Shown here one piece after another: positions 29,101 to 41,658 of a stretch of DNA of 64,000 bases (the first letter of the stretch is position 1; the number at the start of each line of letters is the position of its first letter). The notes beneath the pieces are model-generated. The model ran no database searches and was not told the DNA's origin. It worked only from the letters and a program-made list of their open reading frames with translations. This DNA is from Dirofilaria immitis (taxonomy: Eukaryota > Nematoda > Chromadorea > Rhabditida > Onchocercidae): contig JAKNDB010000092.1 in NCBI GenBank assembly GCA_024305405.1, positions 3,749,501 to 3,813,500 of the forward strand. Reading direction: 5' to 3'. The position numbers and the translations under genes were made by a program.

Positions 29101-31848
29101 TGAAGAACGCAGCTAGCTGCGATAAATAGTGCGAATTGCAGGCGCATTGAGCACAAAGATTTCGAATGCACATTGCACCATCGAGTTTTTTGTCTTTTTC
29201 GAATTATATTGTTTCAGGATGGTGATTGCTTAGTGTGCTTTTCGGTTTCTGTGTTATTTTCAATAACTAAAAGCCTAATGAAATTGGGCATCCAGCCAAC
29301 TGTGATATATGGAGCATTGCCACCGTGGACAAAACTAAATCAAGCGAAAACATTCAATGAAATGAATCGAAAGCCCAACATAATGGTTGCTACCGACGCT
29401 GTTGGAATGGGGCTTAATTTAAATATTCGAAGGTTTGTTGATTTCATATACAACAGCATTTCTTAAGCATTTTTTGGTAATGGATTATTTTGGTTGTTTA
29501 TTATTTTTTTCCCCTTTCAGCATGCATGATTTTTCAATCATGCTCGAAATTATGGCTCTCCATCATATTATTGAAATATTGCAATCTTGCATCATAAATT
29601 CAATTTAAAACTCAAGCTGGTCTTTGTTTCTGAATTTTGATGTATTGAATAAAAATAGTTGCTAATCAGATATTTAGAATCGTATTCGTACAATTTCCAT
29701 TTGGTGAGCATCAGGCAAATTATCATGTAATGCAAGTCGCAGGGCGTGCTGGTCGCTTCCAGTCTGCCTATCAAAAAGGATGGGTCAGTTTGTTTGCTAC
29801 GATAGTTCTAATCTGATTTAAAATTCATTTTTTTTTGGAAATCGAGATTTAAATTTTTTTCTTCGTAGCGCACATTTCTGAAATGCAAGGAATACACGTT
29901 TAAGGTAACTACTTTACGACCAGCAGATATACATTTGTTGGAGGCGTTTATGAAAGAACCCATCAAATCCATTGAAACTGCTGGTATTGCTCCAACTTCT
30001 GAGCAGGTATCTTTTTCTAACATTTATAAATTGAAATTCTACAATGGCTTACATTATTTATTACATTTCAGCTGGAAACTTTTTCATATCATCTTCCTCA
30101 TGCATCATTTCTCAACATTATCGATATGTTTATATCAATCAGTTCTCTAAGTCAAAAGTTCCATCTATGTGACATCGAACAATTCCGAAAATTGGCCGAA
30201 CTCATAGATGACATTCCACTGAGTATGAAAGTAATTTTTATATATTTCTAAATATATATTAGTAAATTTCAAGGTATTGTTTTCTCAAATGATTCTATTT
30301 CTCTCAGAGGCAAAATAAAATGGAGGAAAAACAAAGAAAAACTGAGAGCATAATAGTTATTTGTTCGAATAATTCCAGGTTAAATATGCTTTCTGCACTG
30401 CTCCAGTAGATATGGAAGTAGATAATGGTGTTGCCCGAGCATGTTTCGTGCGTATAGCTCGGAGGCGAGTTTAAATTATCAGAAATTTTAAAATTTCATT
30501 TTCTTTTATAATTGTCTAAAAATACATGAATTGTTTAGAGAATGGTTAGTTATTTTATTTGCTTTTATGCATAAAAGTTTGGCTGCTTTCAGGTTTGCCG
30601 AAGGACAAGCAATAAATTACAGTTGGTTTTGTGAAATAATTCAGTGGCCGTTTCCAAAACCGACCAATGTTACAATGCTTTTGGATATGTGTAAACTATA
30701 TAACTTAATCGATCTTTATCTTTGGTTAAGTTACAAATTTCCAGTAAGTGATCCCGTTTGTTCACTAATTGAATTCTGATTTCGTCGATCAGAATTCAGA
30801 TTTTTGAAATTACTACTATTGAAAATTAGAAAAGTTGCATGTTTTGAAGAAATTTGAAAATATTCTGATTATTTTATGCAGAATGACTTAATCTGAATTG
30901 TTCAGCTTCGTATTCATTGCAGTCTTATTCACTGTAATTTTTTTTTAAGACTGAGATGAAGGAAGGATATGCAACAGAAATATCTGGAAAAAGAGTTTCC
31001 ATATATTTGAAAAAAGTTGAAAATAGGATGAATACAATCTGTTTCATTCAAAGATATTATGTTTTTTTGAAGTCACTGAAAAATAATGCTAATCAAATAT
31101 TAGATACTTTTAGGATATGTTTCCTGATCGAGAAAGAATACGCTTATTAGGAAAACTGATTGAAAGCTATATAAATGATGCACTGTTAACTATGTCTAAT
31201 ATCACGTCATCGCAACCGGATGAGGTAAGTTGTCTTTATCACGCTGCGGTATTTCTTTTACTTGCATGTATCACAAAGAAATTATAGCCATTTTCAATTC
31301 CGTTTAATTTAAAACATACATATAACTTTGCTTACGCTTTTCTTTCGCTAGAAATGATACTTTCAGGAAGAAGATGGATATCTAAGCGAAATAAATGATC
31401 AAGGTAATTCAGTAGTATTGATTTTTACTGATTATCAACAGTGATTTCTTTTGCTATTTGTTTGAATGGTGTTTATATTAATCTGATTACTGCAGTTGGT
31501 GTCGATTGCTTTTAAAAGTTTGGTATGGAAATAGCAGTAGTGTATTACGTATTTCGAGTAGATTTTAGGATAGACTCCTTAGTAATGCAAAAATGCAAAA
31601 TTTTATAAATTATTGTCAAAAAGAAATGTGATCTGTATAAATTAAATTAGCTGTTTATTCCAACTACTTCTGTTGCAGGGAAAATGGAATCAATCTCGCA
31701 ACGGTTGTTGCGGAAGGGATTAGTGAATGAAAGTGAGTTGTTATTATTAAGAGAAGAGATTAGACGTGAAGAAATTGAAAAATTAGGTCATTATGCTAGT
31801 GATGAGCAATTAGTAAATAGTTTCGATCACTTCAGAAGAGGTAATTAA
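26108..31848 (+). CDS. suv-3: Mitochondrial ATP-dependent RNA helicase SUV3 (SUPV3L1)
   Basis: A Ski2-like helicase that unwinds RNA for degradation in the mitochondrial degradosome. Exons: 26108-26257, 26514-26579, about 26656-26778, 27004-27131, 27285-27377, 27578-27741, 28018-28140, 28235-28440, 28722-28868, 29218-29432, 29670-29783, 29905-30006, 30072-30230, 30379-30464, 30593-30743, 31114-31224, 31367-31403, 31679-31848 (TAA). The N-terminus is rich in Arg and Ser and poor in acidic residues, fitting a mitochondrial presequence. Motif I GPTNSGKT is in exon 7, TGEERR and DEIQML (Walker B) in exon 8, [10 protein letters not shown] in exon 10 and QVAGRAGRF (motif VI) in exon 11; the SUV3 C-terminal region ([10 protein letters not shown]) is in exon 15. 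The exon 14 donor is GC, not GT. Two junctions (28018, 29432) need one more G to keep frame. The exon 3 start is uncertain. A 5.8S rRNA fragment lies in the intron before exon 10. Confidence 0.95.
29066..29185 (+). rRNA. Truncated 5.8S rRNA copy inside a SUV3 intron
   Basis: The stretch contains the universally conserved 5.8S core (CGATGAAGAACGCAGC, then GTGCGAATTGCAG, then TTTCGAATGCACATTGC). It starts with TTAGCGGTGGATCAC, a normal 5.8S 5' end, and is colinear to CACCATCG, after which it runs into a T-rich polypyrimidine tract. About 40 bases at the 3' end are missing and no 18S, ITS or 28S sequence flanks it, so this is a dispersed pseudogene rather than rDNA. It lies in sense orientation, with its end about 30 bases before the acceptor of exon 10 (29217). 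Confidence 0.93.
30465..30592 (+). other. GC-AG intron in SUV3
   Basis: The exon ends CTCGGAG and the intron begins GCGAGT and ends TTTCAG. Reading frame and protein homology (ARR then FAEGQA) require this join; the adjacent AT/GT alternatives break the frame. GC-AG introns are a known minor class spliced by the major spliceosome. Confidence 0.75.
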
Positions 31849-32856
31849 TTTGAAATTATTTATTGAGGATTATTTTGGAAAATGCAGTTTATTGCTGTTT
31901 AGACCAATATGTTTTATTGATTCAAAGTGATCTCATGCTATCACATTGCTCATCATTTCATGGCTTGATTAGGATATATAGTTAAAAATGGTTCTTTTAA
32001 TTGAAGTACTGCAATTATTCTGATTTGTTGTTGTTGAGATGTTAATAATAGCTAGTATATTTATGTGAGGTCTACTTCATCTATTTGTTTGTTGATCTAA
32101 TTTCTTAAAAACTATTTCTTTCGTTATCTTAGGCACACTTTCTTCTGTGCTAATTTCTCTTTTATTTTGTATTTGTGACAGGCAGAATACTTGGATTAAA
32201 TGATGACTAGAAAATTTCCTTGAATTTGAATTGAGATATTTTATTCAGGTTATAAGTTTTATTCATTTGCATCTTTATGAATTTGAATTCAAAATCTTGT
32301 TTTTTAAACGATTTCGTTGATGAATAAAATATCACGCATTATGTCAATCTATTAGGCATAGTTAATTTTTCTGGTCTTAATGTATTATAAATTCATGTGC
32401 AAGGAATTCTAATGTTGTAAAACGCACTGTAGTTTATAGAGAAGCTGGTTTACCAATTTTAAAAGCACTAACTTCTGGACAACGCACTGTAGTTTATAGA
32501 GAAACTGGTTTACCAATTTTAGAAACACTAACTTCTGGACAATATTATAAGTATTAAACATCGTTGAGCATAAAAAATTTTAATTGAGAAAATTAGGAGA
32601 GGAGATTTAAAGCAGAATATCTTATTAGTGAATTAAACGAACATAAATTTATAATTTAGAAAATGAATTTTTATTACAAAGAAGATTGAAGTTATACGAA
32701 TAAACGTAAAATCGACAGTGCGCTTGGGGAATATGTTTTCCAGCTAAGATCATGAGCAAATTTCATAATGATATATTGTTTGGGAATGAGATTTCATGTT
32801 TATCCTTCGTGGGATTTTTTCCTCATGCAGTTTTTTAAAACTTATTGCAACAAACA
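31849..32856. other. Intergenic with a 60-bp tandem duplication
   Basis: About 1 kb without a recognised gene, except the 60-bp tandem repeat at 32421-32540 described separately. CCTCATGCAG ending at 32830 is a candidate trans-splice acceptor for the small gene at 32857. Confidence 0.5.
32421..32540 (+). repeat. 60-bp imperfect tandem repeat, two units
   Basis: Units are 32421-32480 and 32481-32540, differing at three positions. The unit length is a multiple of three and one plus-strand frame stays open through both units, giving two 20-residue repeats that start RTVVYRE and end LTSGQ. The open frame is short, is closed by a stop soon after (YYKY then TAA) and has no start codon, so it may be an exon remnant or simply a repeat. 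Confidence 0.85.
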
Positions 32857-33072
32857 ATGAATGATACTGATGTGGCACGAAGTATGGTCATATCTGTATT
32901 ACCGTTAGTATTGCATGGAGACACTGCAAAAGATTTCGCTAAAACAATTTGTGAGTTATTGGAAATGACATTTAATATTACAAGAGATGCTGTTGATCAT
33001 CTGATAATATCGAGATTCCAAACGAAAGGTAATCTTCGGATCGCACTGTCAAATTATCTGAAGAAGAGATAA
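32857..33072 (+). CDS. Small uncharacterised protein (71 aa)
   Basis: A single-exon candidate gene. The ATG is 26 bases after an acceptor-like CCTCATGCAG, which would suit a spliced-leader acceptor, and an in-frame stop lies just upstream. The protein is mixed hydrophobic and polar, looks helical, has no signal peptide or membrane segment and ends in the basic LKKR. I do not recognise a family. It sits between SUV3 and Nup133 on the same strand and could instead be the last exon of a longer transcript. Confidence 0.5.
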   Translation: MNDTDVARSMVISVLPLVLHGDTAKDFAKTICELLEMTFNITRDAVDHLIISRFQTKGNLRIALSNYLKKR

Positions 33073-33725
33073 AATACAATAACAACAAAAATGAACTATG
33101 ATAAGCAATGGAAACGGAAAAATGGGTATAAGATTTTCTAACTGGTTAGTAATATTTGAAATATCTCAACGTTATACGTATGGAATAAGATTTCAAATAG
33201 TGCTGTAATCTCACATTGTTTGCATCATAAACATCAATGTATCAACGAGTAATTAATGAAGAATTATCTGTCAATTTTAATCGCCATGCCGTTTTACCGT
33301 CATAATATCTGTGCAATGACTAATGCCTATGTGAAATTAACGGGATATGCTAACTGAGACGGACTTTTATGTACTGCGTCAAAAATATGAGCTGTGGGCC
33401 ATGCTATAATTTTAAGTCTCAATTTGAATTTTACTGGTATCACTGGTGCTAGCGCGATTCTGCGGTGGTCACAAGTCACAATGAATGAGCTGAAATAACA
33501 AGTTACGGCCCATTCATATTTAAGATGAGGAGAGTGGATATAATGTCTAATGTTACCGGGTCAACCAGTAATTGCCATCAAATACTGCGCTTACTTATAT
33601 CGTTGATGAATTTGCAAAGAAATTTGAAACTACAGTGAAAAATGAAATAAAATTTGATAAGAGAACGTAAAAGCTCGTAAATGTATATACCTAATATGAT
33701 AAGATTATTTTTAGATATTGAAATA
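33073..33725. other. Intergenic; higher-GC patch
   Basis: No gene is recognised. The part from about 33290 to 33610 is noticeably richer in G and C than its surroundings and has stops in every frame, so it does not look coding. TTTTTAG ending at 33714 is 11 bases before the Nup133 ATG and is a likely trans- or cis-splice acceptor. Confidence 0.5.
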
Positions 33726-36700
33726 ATGGATTCAGTAGAGCTCGTGCTGGAATCAGTTGGGAATGATTATCCAGGTTTAGTGCGAGAAGCTCTTACTGGT
33801 TCGTTTCTTCCGTAATACCTTTGTTTGATACATTGCAATTTTTTAGATATATAATGCATGGAGTGTAGTATTTCATATCTTTATCATTATATGAAGTAAT
33901 GATGTTACTGCGCCTTTTCTTCTACTTTCTATCAGTTTATATACGAGATAAGTAGTGATGTGATGATGATATTATATTTAGCGAAAGAACCAGACAGTAT
34001 TTGTTCAGCTTCGCTGTCCAGTTGTGGCTATGCTTGGTTAATAGTTGGTCAAAGTCTGTATGTATGGAAGTATGACGCAGAGGTATTATCATTTTTTATT
34101 GAATCGTTATATTATATTTATATATCAATCAGTTTTGGTAATTAATATTTCGAAATTTTTTTCAGGATGGCTATGCATGCGCACCGGCAGTACTTAATTT
34201 GCCACCGTCTGGGCTTCCGTACAATGCACAAACTGTTTGTGTATACAAAAGACAAGGTTTTTTCAGTTTGTTAAACTTTGTACAAAGTATGATATCAATT
34301 TTTAGTAGGAAAACATAATTACTGCATAGTTTTCAGGTTTTTCGACATCGGGTATAATCGCCGTAACACCGGAAGGTATTGTTCGGCATTGGTCTATGCC
34401 AGATCGTCAGTTCAGTGACAGTTCAATTGATTTGGATCGAGAAGTAGTGTTATCATTAACACGGATAAATTTGCAATCATCAGGTTTCGTCATTTTTGTT
34501 TTGAAGTTCTACTTTAGTGAAGACTTATCGGATTTCTATATTAATTGCTAATTTACATTTACTTTGCGATTAGTTCGCTGTTAATTTTACACTTGCAATA
34601 TCTGAAATTGGTCCTCACTTTTACAAACAAATTGATTCTTTTCATCTTCAGTCAAGGAATAAACGATAATGGGGATGGAAATTTATCGTGAGTGAAATAA
34701 AATGGGAGTATTGGTGCAGTTTTTGATAAACTCTGTGAATATTTGTAAAAATCATCTTAAACTTAGTGGCTGCGTAGATGACAATTGCTTAATGAAGAAT
34801 GATGTAATGTGATTCCCAGCTCTTGTTTTATTTTTTTCTCAGTAAACCGAGGTGATCATTAAGATTTTCGTTTTTATGTATCCATAAAATGGGGTCGTTC
34901 TTATATAACTAATTCTATGTAAAGGAGGAAATCATTTCGATCATCTTAGTCATTGAGTTTCGAAGTTGACTTGAGAAATTTTTTTGGTCGGAAGATATCA
35001 TTTCAGAGGGAATATGTTTTCTTCTGGCGACTACAACGTGCTCATTGTTCTTGTTGAATGTCAATACAAGTATTGCTCCCACACCAGGAAAAAGGCAACG
35101 GTTATCTTCCGAAATCACCGTAAAAATAATTCATACAAACGCAAGGACTGGAATTGGTGGTAAATTGGCTTCCGCAATATTTGGTGAAGGAAAGCAATCC
35201 GGATCACGGCAATATTTTTCTAAATTTTAATCTTTCGAAATTCTTTTAACAATACCTTTCAAACCTAGAATCTTCTTGAACTGAGTACGTTTCTTGCTTA
35301 TCGAATATGTATTTCGACTTACAAAATTACAAGCATAAAAATCCACTTACCATATATTATATGTTGAACATTCAGATGCAAATATATATGTGATGCATAA
35401 AAACTGAAAAAAATTTAGGTTGATTAGAGCTCTAGTATATGAACAGTCGAATGAGGAACCGATGAGTTCCCTTTCCAATGTATCAAGTAGTTTAAGTCCT
35501 GTTGCTGTTAGCAATATACATATACTTGCGGTGACCGAGGATCATCTTTTTCTTATTCGATGGAAGATTCCACGAAGATTTGGAGCAGTGAATTGACAGA
35601 TATGGCTAGCGAGCATTTTGCTTTGGATCTATGGGTATGTATTTACTATGTCTGTAATTACATATGTCTATATTGCTTGTGAAGAATAGTGATATGTGTT
35701 TTAGAATTTGCATGACATTGAAAAACATAATCACTGGCGTGAGAAGATTAAAACTTGGATACTGGATGCGGTTAACATCAGGAGTGGTGTACTGATCTTA
35801 TTCGCATGTATTAATAAAGCTGTTTCTACGCAGATTCATTTTGCTTTTGGTTAGTATGTGAATAAAAGCTCGGAAAGTCGTTTTGGGATGTGAATAAGAC
35901 AGAGGAACGATAATTTTCTATATCTCTGAGAAGTTAACTAAAATGATTAGACATTGTAATATTGTAGTTCCTAAGCTAACTATCAAGGTAGATGACAATA
36001 GTCCTACTACATAGTTGAAAGAACTTAAGCTGATTCTCGTATTACCGAAATCAAATCACCAAATAACAGCAATAAAATGAGTTACCTTCAAATGCTCAAC
36101 TCTTAAAAACAATAACATGTAGCATATTTGATTAGTATAAGCGGTCCTCTTCATTTTTTAATGGAATATTATTTGTTTTTACAAAAGAAAATAGGTTAAA
36201 CTTCCTAGTAAAAAATATTTGCCATAAAAATTTCAATAAAATTTTCAGGCTATGTATCAGAATATGATGGCTCACAACCTCCTATAGCTTTAGAATGGTT
36301 TTGTATTTTAAAGATTCTCTCAAACGAGTATAAGGTAAATCAAATTTTTAGCATTTGATTTAACGCATTGTTATATATAGCAAAAACTTTTCAATGCAGT
36401 AATTTCATGGAGATCTAAAAGCTCTTATATGAGCATATATTTTCAATTTTAAAAAATTTTTTCAAAAAAATGGCTTGAATGATTAATTAGTTGACCAAAA
36501 CGATGGTTCCTGATTATTCAGATAGACAGTATGGCTGAACCATGTTTTGAGGATCAAAATTATTCTCTTTTCAAACTGCTATTGAAATATATTGGAAATA
36601 TATAATATAACCAAGTAGCTTTGTTAATATTGTTGGATAATATTGTTGGATTATTTTAAAAAGCTTAAATTTCTCTTTCGACAGATTTGTTTTTATTGTG

Positions 36701-39700
36701 GTATTAGTACAAAAATGCTTCTCCTTATTAGAGAATTATAGTCAAGTGAAAAAAGCTCTCGGAAAAATTGCGCTAAGGTTACCAGCCGACTCAGGGCAAG
36801 TACTGCACGACAAGGTAGAAGATATTCTTTTGGTTACTCAGAAAGCTATTTATTCTTTCCGTCTACCTGATCGATTACTCAAAAAACTCCACTCAAATTG
36901 GTTTTATGTGCTGTGTACAACTCTACCTTCATTAGTTCTGGTAAATCACATTTTTTGTTGTCTTCTATATAATTTTTTCAGTTTTCTGTTATTTTATATA
37001 ATGATTCTTTTATTGCCTCTCAAAATATTTTATTTCCAATGATAAATTACTCTGTATCGCTATTGGTTGATCCACTATCTTACTCCTTTTTGCTGATGTT
37101 TGCATCATCTTACATATCGGCGCGCATTCAACATGCATATATATATATACATATTTGTATTTCATGACATGTGAATTTAAGTGATTATTACATATGCGGA
37201 ACTGATGATAGTTTAATTTCTAACGAATCATTACAGCACGTGATGCTCGATACTGTTATGTTTTCTTAGAAGAAAATGGTTTGCAACGAGTGAGATTACT
37301 TCCTAGGTAACTTCAACTTTTAAAAGAAATAAATTTATTATAATCTGTTACATAAGCTGTATACTGTTATAAAGAATTATGAAAAATAACAAATTACAGA
37401 GGATTTGATGCAAATTTGGCACAAACTGTAGCACAAATGAGTAAGATGGATGTTCATACGGAAAATCTTTCAAGCGTTAAAAGTGATCGTCATGAGCTCA
37501 CCCGGGCATTTTATCTCTTTTCGAGAGCTGACTTGGTATGTTTACTGATATGAACAATTATTACGACTTTTATGTACGTTTAAGTTCTAGCTTGATTAGC
37601 AGGAATTCGTACATTCATTCATTTAACAAACTTGGGTTAATGGTGCCTCTGCTTAGTATAGCTGATAAATTATGATGGAAGTAAAATAACTGAATGGTCT
37701 GTTACATGGCATCTCAGTTATATTAGACAACATGATATAATAGTAATGAAAAGTTTTGATGAGATGATTTCGAAAAAAATTGATTTAGTATTTATTGTGA
37801 TTTCGAAAAAAATTGATTTCGTATTTCAAAATAAACATTTCTATAGCATGAAGCGAGTGATGTGATGCACGAACTTTTGACAAATCGACATGCCGGAATT
37901 GCACAGATATGTGTAGACTATGCAATTGACTTAGTTGACGATGTTCCTAATGATGAGCGTTGGGATGCTGCTGAACATTCATCTTATTGCAAGTTTCATT
38001 TTAATTTTATTTTAATTTACTGCTTTTGTCGAATTTTTTAATTGAGAACAAAATTATAGCTATGTTTATTTTTTCAGCAGAAGTAATGAAGAACCAGATA
38101 TCTTCTAAAAGTTCCTTTTTATTGGAAGTTCACTTAGAAGAGCAAAAGAAGAGAGTGTTGGCAATGTTTATTCTTTTCATCAAAACTATTGGTCTTGAAG
38201 ATAAAGTAGTTTCTTTCCTACAGTAATTTATATAATATAATAAGTTAAGAAGTTTTTTAACAGTTATCTTAATAGTTTCTACTTAAACTCATTTTAAATG
38301 ACGAAAAATTGCTGCTTCTTCATCTATATTATATATTGTTTCAGTTGAATCGAACTGTTAAAACTCATCTTTGTGAGTCGCGTAGCGCTCGTTCTCAAAT
38401 TGTTGAATTAACTGAAAAGATTGACATTGCTATTGGATTGTATAAGTGGAGCAAGGTATTGTATGGAGTGCTTTCCGATAATTTCAGTTAGAAAAAATCA
38501 TGCAAGAAACTTGTCCAAAACAATTATAAATTTTGTTTTGAATTGATAGATTTGTTTTGTAGCAAAATCGATCAGCGATTTTCGACGCAGCTCTGGAAAG
38601 GATATTATCAAAACGGAAAGAAAACATCAGCGGAAAACGAGAATTTCTCACTCGACATGATTACTTCTTTCGAGAAGTATGTTTTCTTTGAATCTTTGAA
38701 TGTTTAAATTCAAATTCTAATTTTATGATGCTAATATTTTTGTCTTCACCAAAAACAGTGGAATGAGTGTTCTGTCGGTAAAAGGCTCTGATTTTGTCAA
38801 TAACAGCATAAGTTATCCAGCAATTGCGTTTATTTCACTTTAGGTTTCTCGAGTTCAAGATCTCTTCAGTGAACTCGTCGAAAAGAAGAAAGCATTGTCG
38901 AGAACGATAAAGAATTGCTAGATAGTAAGCTAGAATGTGTTAAATACGTTGGTGCTGCTTTGATTACTGGAAAAAAGCGATTGATGAACATCGCGATGAT
39001 GTTGTTCTCGATATAGAAAATGATCTACGATGGACGCAAGAAAAAATATATTGAGGCCATTCATAAAACATGTTAGTCTTCTTGTGAATTTGCATACTCA
39101 AATTGTTAAAATGTTAATCAACACTTAATTTTTTCAGTTAAGCATACTATTCAACCATCTTGACCAAGTTGGTCGTGATTCTCCGAACTATACAGGGTTG
39201 TTGAAACAAGGCGTGCTTATCAGTGCTTTCGTAATGAATGAGCAAACATTTGACGACCGGCAAAATTCACCAATTATAGCCAAATTTTTAGCAATTTCTG
39301 AACATGCGATTGCAGTGGAATTAGCGAAACGTTTTCGAGTTTGTTTCTTCTTAAATTTATTTTTAAAAGTGGTTGCTCAGCATCCATCCGATTGGAAAAA
39401 AAGATTAAAAGAGACAAATAACTCAATAGAATAACGAATAAAATGACTTGCATCGTAACTTTATGATCTTTATTCTTCGAATATTTTTAAACTAACTTTT
39501 ATTCCAATTTTTAGTTTAGAAATTTTTCTCAAAACTTTCATTTTACATTATGGAATAATTAGCGTAATCCGTTTTGTAAAATTTTTTTATAGGATTACAA
39601 AACCATAATACGATTAGCGTGCGCTTTACCAGATTTGGAAAGGAAAACTGAAATCGAGGAGTACAAAGAGTTCTTCAGTTCTGGCGACTTTTGTAATATT

Positions 39701-41658
39701 CTATATGAATATTATTTAGAAAATGGTAGTTATTTTTTCCAAAGAATTCAATATTCTTTTAAAATATAAAAAATTCTCATATTGTTTTTTAGGATATATA
39801 AAAGATTTACTAGAAATGAAAGAACCTGATGCAGATATGTTCTTCGCAACACAGACTAACGTTGGATGGATGCGTAATCTTGAAAATGGAGATTTTGCCA
39901 AGGTTTTTATTGTGACTGATAAATTTCAAAATAGAGGTTTCTTTATTAGCTGGCATTCTTCATGTGAAAGAACTTAGCTGGTAGCACTTCCGAATCATTT
40001 AGCATTATCGAAAATGAATTATGATAATTTCTCTTCATAAGGGAATCAATATTTGATAAGTTTTATCATTTCTTTGGTTTTCTATTTCGATCAGAACTGA
40101 TGTCCGATACATTTACCGAATAAACGAAATCCGTAGTGATAGTAAATTAGATGAAGTGTGTCATTTTTATATATTTTTATTACAGGCATGTCATACTCTT
40201 AAAGCGCTCTCGAGGAAATCAAACGATGATGTTATACTGAAAAGAGTTAGTTTCGAGTTTGTAAAGTTTATAGTATTCAAGAACTCATTTAAAATTGATT
40301 CTTGAAAGGGATTATATTGTTAGTTTAGTATTTTTGCAAAAATTGTTCACTTTCTCAAGCTTCGTTTTCAGCTTAAATCTGTTAAGATTATTTATCTGCA
40401 TCGAAAGATCAGAATATATAAAAATTCTGAAGAATTGTAAATGAAATTCTAATCAAATATTCATAATTTTATTCCAGCGTTTGCTTTCCTTTGCAAAGAT
40501 TTCGGCTCTTTGCCAAGATCAAGTGGATAATAATTTTCTGAAAAGCGTCAAATGCGATCTCAGTTTGATCAAACATCAACAAAAAATCAATTCAAGTTTA
40601 GAAATGGTAAATACGAAGCTATTTTGAGAAACTGTTCAACAATGAAACATATAGAATATTTGAGAATCTTCATTGAAGAAACAGTATTATTCAAGTCAGT
40701 AAATTGATAATCGCTTAATTTTAGTTCAGTTTAGAAAGCTCAACATTAAATTTTTTTCAGAAATTTAATTCATCTGAACCGACTTCAAAGATTCGTTCTT
40801 ATACCGCAGAAGAGATCATAAGAGCACATTTGAATAACGCATCATGTGATGCTGATCAATGTTTTGAGTAAATTTTTCGTAATTTAATAGTCCATTGAAG
40901 TTTTATATTTTTTCATTCTTGGACTGTAACAAACAAAGGCACTCTGTAATGCCATCTCTATTTCAATCATAATTATGAAATAAATTACTTATAATGAGTA
41001 CGAAACGATGCATTTCAATAATTTGTCAGAATATATTTATCAAAGCATTGTATCAGTCTTCAAATTTTTCAAGCTGGTATTATGCAAATAAATTTTTTGT
41101 TTGTTTAAAATAAGAATTGCGTATTTGCATACAGCGCACTACTCATTCTATCAATACTAATGGATGAAGAGGCGTCAAATCGGACGGTGGAGTTAGTACA
41201 TTCTTTACAAACCAAAATATGGATAGCTGCTGTAAGAGCTAATAGCGATTATTGGAAAAAACTGACACGAGATGATGATTCAAGGTGTTCGACTGTTTAC
41301 TGCAAATTATTGGATAGAATTACTGCCTATGGTATGTATCTTCTAATGGTGATTATTGTTTGTGAAAATTCTTTTCATCTTCTAGACTATTATATTTGTT
41401 TATTCCAATTACCAAAAAAACAAATTATAGCTTAATTTTTTTGATTACATTTTGCAGTGCTTTAAAGCTTCTACCAACATTTTAATTTCAGCTGAGTTAT
41501 CAAATAAGCGGAAACTAGAATTAATACTCGATGCTAAGGAACTGGCTGAATGCTTGACAGAATTCGCTCACAACAAATTATTTGTTGTCTTACTTCGGAC
41601 AAGTGAAGAAGCTGCTAGAAGAAATATCTCGAGTAGAAAAGACACAAGAGTTTCCTAA
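33726..41658 (+). CDS. npp-15: Nucleoporin Nup133 (nuclear pore Y-complex)
   Basis: A scaffold nucleoporin of the Nup107-160 complex: N-terminal beta-propeller and C-terminal alpha-helical stack. Exons: 33726-33798, about 33936-34082, 34166-34256, 34337-34483, 35007-35183, 35419-35634, 35705-35849, 36249-36333, 36685-36940, 37237-37306, 37400-37535, 37847-37992, 38078-38205, 38345-38455, 38563-38676, 38844-39071, 39138-39338, 39593-39725, 39793-39902, 40186-40245, 40478-40605, 40761-40867, 41135-41331, 41492-41658. Anchors to human Nup133 are VREALT, the GWACLV-like CGYAWLIVG, LNLPPSGLP, GGKLASAIFG, DERWDAAEHS, HDYFFREVS, ILYEYYLENG and LLSFAKISALC. At least four single-base homopolymer contractions break otherwise good exons (35564; 38881-38884; 38971-38976; 39041-39046). 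The join of exons 1 and 2, exon 9 and the join of exons 12 and 13 are uncertain. The usual disordered N-terminal extension is short or missed. Confidence 0.9.

Noticed and set aside
29066..29185. A functional rDNA unit
   Set aside because: Only part of 5.8S is present, with no ITS, 18S or 28S nearby, and it lies inside a protein-coding gene's intron.
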